A stretch of 10,903 nucleotides of DNA from Elusimicrobiota bacterium (GTDB taxonomy: Bacteria; Elusimicrobiota; Elusimicrobia; 2-02-FULL-39-32). The stretch covers positions 1-10,903 of the forward strand of contig JACPSV010000116.1 of assembly GCA_016193115.1 (NCBI GenBank), given 5' to 3'. Positions 7,271 through 10,903 of the stretch are shown here, piece after piece; position 1 is the first letter of the stretch, and every line of letters starts with the position of its first letter. A program made the translations under genes and the position numbers. Under the pieces are notes generated by a model. It had not been told where the DNA came from and did no database searches. It saw only the letters and a program-made list of their open reading frames with translations.

Positions 7271-8478
7271 CGTTTCTGAACTAAAAAGTAGAGGTCGCCC
7301 TTAAACCAGAGGCTTTCTGCCATCTTTTGGGCTTTCCAGTCGTGGCCGGCAAAATAGTCTACTCGACCGGGACCCTGGATTGCTCCCCCCTCGTCCTGAT
7401 TTAAGACAAACCGCATCATGGGTTCCTGACCCGAGACATTGCCTTTCCCATCTATCTTAGGTCTTAAAGTCTTGATCCAAGCGAGCGCCGCCCGCGGATA
7501 CACTTTAGGATCGGTGGCAATGGATCTGCAGGGCGTGAGCGGCACCAGAAGCGATCCGCGTGAAGAGTGTGTGGCGGAAACCACTTCAAAAAAGATGTAT
7601 CTTGGATTGTAATTCAAGATATCATGCTGCCTTTCTTCTGTCTGCCGATTAAAATATTCGATCATTTTAGCTTTATTGAACTCGGACTTAGGGATTGCCC
7701 CGCTCTCTATCAAATGGAGACCTACGGAACGGTACGGCAACCCGTTGTCGCCCGCGTACCGAATGTGATAAGTTTCTGTTGTGCCGGGCGCCTCCAACCA
7801 TCCGGAACCCTGAATCTGCAAAAAGAGGATATCCAAAAGACTTTTTGACCACGCTACTTCTAACCCTTTGCCCTCTAAAATCTTGTCGGAATCTATTTCT
7901 TTGCGGGTAAAGTAGGGAACGAGATCCTTTCCCTCAACTCTGCCTGCCATGCGTTCCCCCTTCCTTTTGGAATCGAACTTCTCCGCATGAACGTCCACTA
8001 AACCGGGTGGCCGCGCGTATAAGGGATACCGGAACTCCGCGTCCGGTTTCAAACGCGCAGGTATTGTATAAGAGCAGTAGGCAGAAAATGTGACGGTATT
8101 GTCCGACCCTACCCCCAAAGAACGGTAAAGTTGGAAATTCTCCTGTAAGAATCGCTTGAATTCTCCGAAGTTCGGGTTCCCTTGCAAAAATTCTCCCAGA
8201 ATTTCCAGAGACTGAACCATATCCTGCAGAGAGTAGGAATCCTCGCCAAAAGAGAATTGGGTTTCCGGCGGCAACTGTTGGCAATAGACTAAGCTCTGTT
8301 CCAGAGCCAAGGAGAGATCGTCAAAATCCCCATCATCTGTCAGGTCCGGCCACTGAGATTTCTCCACTAAAACTAAAGAGGAACTGCCGGAGTAAACAGG
8401 GGAAATCCTGCTAAAAACTAAGAGGGGAATAAGAAGAAATAGCCGCCAAAAAAGGAGATATTTGACTCTATAATTCAA
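7267..8478 (-). CDS. mltA: MltA-type membrane-bound lytic murein transglycosylase
   Basis: Cleaves peptidoglycan glycan strands to 1,6-anhydromuropeptides in the periplasm. The 403 residues begin with a hydrophobic segment (about 7-30, rich in Leu and Phe) that serves as signal peptide or anchor. No lipobox Cys is seen, unlike E. coli MltA, which is a lipoprotein. The MltA domain shows PLYARPPGL, LFLQIQGSGWLE (about 219-228), IRYAGDNGLPY, and GSLLVPLTPCRSIA. The C-terminal 3D domain shows QDEGGAIQGPGRVDYFAG (about 361-378), with the conserved Asp residues expected at the active site. The start is a TTG at 8478-8476, supported by AAAGG eight bases upstream; no ATG or GTG is better placed. The start lies two bases from the divergent gene's ATG 8481. 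The stop overlaps that of livH. Confidence 0.9.
   Translation of the reverse strand: MNYRVKYLLFWRLFLLIPLLVFSRISPVYSGSSSLVLVEKSQWPDLTDDGDFDDLSLALEQSLVYCQQLPPETQFSFGEDSYSLQDMVQSLEILGEFLQGNPNFGEFKRFLQENFQLYRSLGVGSDNTVTFSAYCSYTIPARLKPDAEFRYPLYARPPGLVDVHAEKFDSKRKGERMAGRVEGKDLVPYFTRKEIDSDKILEGKGLEVAWSKSLLDILFLQIQGSGWLEAPGTTETYHIRYAGDNGLPYRSVGLHLIESGAIPKSEFNKAKMIEYFNRQTEERQHDILNYNPRYIFFEVVSATHSSRGSLLVPLTPCRSIATDPKVYPRAALAWIKTLRPKIDGKGNVSGQEPMMRFVLNQDEGGAIQGPGRVDYFAGHDWKAQKMAESLWFKGDLYFLVQKR
8469..8474 (+). promoter_or_regulatory. Putative -10 element of the DUF151 gene, giving a leaderless or near-leaderless mRNA
   Basis: A perfect TATAAT lies six bases before ATG 8481, within the first codons of mltA on the other strand. 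Transcription would start at or next to that ATG. No good -35 box is seen at the usual distance, and no Shine-Dalgarno is well placed: AAAGGAG at 8451-8457 is 23 bases away. Inferred by eye only. A start at ATG 8499 would instead leave an 18-base leader. Confidence 0.4.
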
Positions 8479-8480
8479 AA

Positions 8481-9008
8481 ATGTTACCTTTACACTCGAT
8501 GCTCAAACCGGTCAACCTCTACTCTCTCGTCGCGTTAGGCACCCAATTTGTAGTCGTTTTGGAAGAGATTGAAGGCCCGCGGCTTATCCCTATCTGGATC
8601 GGCGCGTCGGAAGGAAACTCGATCGCCATGTTCCTTAACCGGATCCGACTTCCGCGTCCCATGACCCACGATCTGATTTTGAGTTTTATGGAGAAAGTCC
8701 AAGCCAAAATCACAAAAGTCGTGATTACGGAACTCAAAGAAAGCACGTTCTACGCATCGATCTATCTGGAACAAAATAGTCACGTGCAGGAAATTGACGC
8801 GCGCCCTTCCGATTCCATTGCGCTCGCTTTACGCGCCTCGGCGCCCATGTTTGTGGACGAATCAGTGTTCGCGCAGTGCGAACCGCTCCTCAAACCGATT
8901 TCAAAAGATGAACTCAACGAATTCAAAAGAAAACTGACAGACCTAAAACCGGAAGACATCTACAAAGACATCAAAAACAAACCGCCGGAAAATCCTCCCC
9001 AAGCCTAA
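8481..9008 (+). CDS. DUF151 / bifunctional nuclease family protein
   Basis: Member of the BFN (DUF151) family. Some members have been reported to have DNase and RNase activity, but most have no assigned function. The 175 residues carry the family landmarks: RLIPIWIGASEGNSIA (about 34-49), RPMTHDLILSFME (about 59-71), ITELKESTFYASIYLE, the strongly conserved EIDARPSDSIALALRA (about 102-117), then APMFVDESVF. The tail (about 140-175) is charged, ends in a Pro-rich stretch, and has no UvrB/C motif. The start is either ATG 8481 or ATG 8499; the second aligns better with family N-termini (MLKPVNLYSL), while the first fits the TATAAT at 8469. It diverges from mltA and converges on a barrel gene, so it is probably transcribed alone. 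Confidence 0.88.
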   Translation: MLPLHSMLKPVNLYSLVALGTQFVVVLEEIEGPRLIPIWIGASEGNSIAMFLNRIRLPRPMTHDLILSFMEKVQAKITKVVITELKESTFYASIYLEQNSHVQEIDARPSDSIALALRASAPMFVDESVFAQCEPLLKPISKDELNEFKRKLTDLKPEDIYKDIKNKPPENPPQA

Positions 9009-9026
9009 TTTCTGCCGTCATTATAC

Positions 9027-9050
9027 CAAGTAATTAGGCAAGTAATTAGG
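9027..9050 (+). repeat. Two tandem copies of a 12-bp unit, CAAGTAATTAGG
   Basis: Bases 9027-9038 and 9039-9050 are identical. The second copy lies wholly, and the first mostly, inside the left arm of the palindrome at 9032-9093. The right arm repeats only one and a half units, so the duplication extends past the palindrome on the left. It may mark how the palindrome arose, for example by slippage at its base. Confidence 0.75.
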
Positions 9051-9093
9051 GACAGCGCCCAATTGGGCGCTGTCCCTAATTACTTGCCTAATT
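9032..9093. terminator. Perfect 62-bp palindrome, probable bidirectional terminator or REP-like element
   Basis: Bases 9032-9062 are the exact reverse complement of 9063-9093, with the centre at CCCAATTGGG. The core GGGACAGCGCCC is GC-rich and the outer part is AT-rich (AATTAGGCAAGTAATTA). It fills most of the 85-bp gap between the stops of two convergent genes (9008 and 9094), where a two-way terminator is expected. There is no clean run of T after the GC core in either direction, so intrinsic termination is plausible but not classical. A repetitive extragenic palindrome of the kind mobilised by IS200-like (RAYT) transposases is the main alternative. Only one copy is present here. Confidence 0.75.
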
Positions 9094-10683
9094 CTACCAA
9101 TGATACATGAGCTTTAGTTTGATTTTTTGCTGGGATTTCGTAATTTGAAATTGGTTGTCCCAGATTAGAAACCAGACGAAGCCCTCCTTGAGACGGCCCC
9201 GCAACGAAAAAAGGAAATCTTGAGTTTCGTTCTCCAAATTTGGTGCGCTAAAATCGCTCAGCTTGATTCCGGAACACAATTCGGTCTTTTTGCCGATCGC
9301 ATAGTTTAAACGGTAAAACAGAACTTGTTTTTCGGAAAGGTCTCCCTTCCCTTCCTTCTCTCGCAAGGACGCTTGCAATCCGATCTGGTTTTGGAAACGT
9401 TTTGAGGCGCGATGCGCCCACCGCAGAGCTATCTGGGATTCCGTGTCGGTTAGATTTTGGAGGATTTGGAAACGTTCCCGGCTGTTTCTGTCCCAAGAGA
9501 GTCTTAGATTGATTTTCTTCTTGGCGTCGGGAGAAGGTTCCCGCCGCTTTCGATAATAAGAAAGACCGATTCCCGTTTCACAATTTTCTGTGATTCTGTA
9601 ATGGACCCGGCTCGTAATTTTCCAGAGATCGCTGCCGGAAAAGAATTCACTCACAGGGTTCCAATAACCTTCCTCCAATCTTCTGAATTCAAGTGTCCAG
9701 TCTGCGCCGGCAAAAAGCGGTGTCTTGATCTCGCCTCGGTAAAAGTTTCTGTCTTCCGCTCCCAGAAGACCTTGCGCCCGACGGGAAAAAAGTGTCCGTA
9801 TCCGCAAATGATCAATCGAACCATTTATTTGAATCCCCCAAATGTGAGAATGAAGACCCGATTCCCCTTGTGAAAACTGGCTGCCGACCACACTGTCTCT
9901 CATCCAAAAACTGCGAAAATGAATTCCACGATCGGACGGATACCCTAGCAAGATACCCAGGAGATGGGTCCCGGCCTGTTTCCCGTTCGTTAGATTATCC
10001 GCAGAAGCGCTATCGGAATAAAACCCGGAAGATTGAAAATTGTGGATCTGGAGTGTCGTTCCTAAACCTCGCAACGGGAGACCGCGTTTCCCCGCAGAAA
10101 AAGGATTGAACGTTTTCAAAGATGTCATCCTCTCATCCGCAAAAAAAATTCCGGAACCGTTGTTGTCTGAATTTTCCCAGAAGCGGATACGATAATGACC
10201 TAAATAGACTTGCGAACCCGCGCGATCGGAGGAGAGATACCCTTTCAACCATTGCCATTGCCGAATTCTGTCCGGAAAACGATCCTGAGAATTGGAATTG
10301 AGATTGAGAGAACGATCATTCACAAAAACCGATCCAAAACCAAAACCCTTTCTCAGATTCGCTGTTCGGAATCTAAACTTCTCCCTTGTGTCGAGAGCCG
10401 CCTTTGAGGACACGGAAGAGAGTGTTTCGAAATGCAGTTCCCCGTTGGACTGGGCATTCTCTTCTTTTTGGAAGACCATGGATTCTCTCAGTTCGTTGGA
10501 TTCTTCAGAACCTTCTTCCCCATCTTCTTCCGATTTATGAATTTTCTCTATCTCCTGGTCGCTGATCTCAAGAGGTAATTCCCACCAAAGATCAATCTCC
10601 TCCGACCTCAAATCCCCCGCACAAAAACAGAGCGCGGCACAAAAGAAGAAAAAATAGAGCAGGTCGCTTTTTTCAATTTCCAA
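9094..10683 (-). CDS. Predicted outer-membrane beta-barrel protein of unknown function
   Basis: About 529 residues from the TTG at 10683-10681. The N-terminus is a hydrophobic signal-like segment (LLYFFFFCAALCFCAG, about 8-23). A strongly acidic linker rich in Glu and Ser follows (about 30-80). The rest is a run of alternating-polarity strands with many aromatic residues and ends in LKLMYHW; a terminal aromatic is typical of barrel proteins. Features such as FRTANLRKGFGFG (about 105-117) and VYLGHYRIRF (about 159-168) loosely recall large barrel proteins in Bacteroidetes-like genomes that carry helix-hairpin-helix repeats. I see no such repeats here, so this link is weak. Upstream reading in the same frame to 10893 only shadows the PorV-like gene, which it overlaps by 11 bases. 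The pair probably forms an operon. I do not recognise a specific function. Confidence 0.75.
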   Translation of the reverse strand: MEIEKSDLLYFFFFCAALCFCAGDLRSEEIDLWWELPLEISDQEIEKIHKSEEDGEEGSEESNELRESMVFQKEENAQSNGELHFETLSSVSSKAALDTREKFRFRTANLRKGFGFGSVFVNDRSLNLNSNSQDRFPDRIRQWQWLKGYLSSDRAGSQVYLGHYRIRFWENSDNNGSGIFFADERMTSLKTFNPFSAGKRGLPLRGLGTTLQIHNFQSSGFYSDSASADNLTNGKQAGTHLLGILLGYPSDRGIHFRSFWMRDSVVGSQFSQGESGLHSHIWGIQINGSIDHLRIRTLFSRRAQGLLGAEDRNFYRGEIKTPLFAGADWTLEFRRLEEGYWNPVSEFFSGSDLWKITSRVHYRITENCETGIGLSYYRKRREPSPDAKKKINLRLSWDRNSRERFQILQNLTDTESQIALRWAHRASKRFQNQIGLQASLREKEGKGDLSEKQVLFYRLNYAIGKKTELCSGIKLSDFSAPNLENETQDFLFSLRGRLKEGFVWFLIWDNQFQITKSQQKIKLKLMYHW

Positions 10684-10903
10684 ACTTGAATCCGAGGGAG
10701 AAGTGATGGCTGCCCGGCAATGTGAGATGGTGCTGGTAGGCGTAATCGAAGGATGTGCGTCCAATCCTGGAGCCAAACCCGCCAGAGATAGAGAGGGGCG
10801 GACTGTTAAAACCGCTGCGGAAAAAGAACGAACGGTTGAGATCCAACTCAAGACCGCTCTTCCAAAGGGGCGGTTTAAGGTCGGTCCGTTCATAATCGAG
10901 CAT
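10673..10903 (-). CDS. PorV/PorQ-like outer-membrane protein, C-terminal fragment cut by window edge
   Basis: Only the last 76 residues are in the window and the frame is open to the edge. The ATG at 10903 is probably not the start. The fragment reads as the final strands of a barrel: WKSGLELDLNRSFFFRSGFN, GGFGSRIGRTSFDYAYQHH, then HHFSLGFKFGN. The pattern of a GLE strand, RxG turn, DYAY strand and a terminal H(x)FSLxFxF strand is that of PorV/PorQ-type (UPF0164-like) barrel proteins. In Bacteroidetes PorV takes part in type IX secretion, but the family is much broader and the role here is not shown. The stop overlaps the start of the next barrel gene by 11 bases. Confidence 0.65.
   Translation of the reverse strand: MLDYERTDLKPPLWKSGLELDLNRSFFFRSGFNSPPLSISGGFGSRIGRTSFDYAYQHHLTLPGSHHFSLGFKFGN

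Noticed and set aside
8160..8420. Lipoprotein signal for MltA
   Set aside because: The N-terminal hydrophobic segment has no Cys in lipobox context; the nearest Cys is much further into the protein.
10684..10893. Upstream extension of the barrel protein to an ATG at 10893
   Set aside because: This stretch overlaps the PorV-like gene in another frame, and the signal-like segment begins only after the TTG at 10683.

Overview
The window looks like a chromosomal segment from a Gram-negative, probably not closely studied bacterium. It encodes an MltA-type murein hydrolase and two outer-membrane-type beta-barrel proteins, one of them resembling the C-terminus of PorV/PorQ-type proteins. PorV-like proteins occur in Bacteroidetes/Chlorobi-like phyla, in spirochaetes and in several candidate phyla. 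I cannot place the genome more precisely from sequence alone.

Bases 1-6393 (+ strand) form one tightly packed operon for glycine cleavage and lipoate metabolism. In order: the 3' part of an E3 dihydrolipoamide dehydrogenase gene, a broken lipA (lipoyl synthase), gcvT, gcvH, a split gcvPA/gcvPB pair, and an octanoyltransferase/lipoate-ligase family gene (lipM/lplA-like). Neighbouring genes overlap or nearly abut, which suggests co-transcription. GcvP (P-protein) decarboxylates glycine onto the lipoyl arm of GcvH, GcvT transfers the methylene to tetrahydrofolate, and E3 reoxidises the arm. LipM and LipA would build the lipoyl group. The lipA copy has lost about 80 codons from its middle and changes frame at the junction, so as written it cannot make a functional enzyme.

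Between gcvPB and the lipM-like gene lies a 184-bp nested inverted repeat (5603-5786). It supplies the stop codon of gcvPB and stays open in the lipM-like frame, so that gene would carry about 64 extra residues or must start late. A single LivH-type branched-chain amino acid permease gene (6371-7270) follows without the rest of its transporter operon.

From 7267 the layout changes. mltA (- strand) converges on livH with overlapping stop codons, and diverges from a DUF151 bifunctional-nuclease gene (+) with starts only a few bases apart. The DUF151 gene converges on a - strand barrel gene. A perfect 62-bp palindrome fills most of the 85-bp gap between them and is probably a two-way terminator or a REP-like element. 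At the right edge, the partial PorV-like gene (- strand) overlaps the start of the barrel gene, so the two probably form one outer-membrane operon.

I see no tRNA, rRNA, CRISPR array or insertion sequence with a transposase. No stretch longer than 300 bases is without a gene. The most noteworthy points are the truncated lipA beside an otherwise intact gcv operon, and the large hairpin fused in frame to the lipM-like gene.
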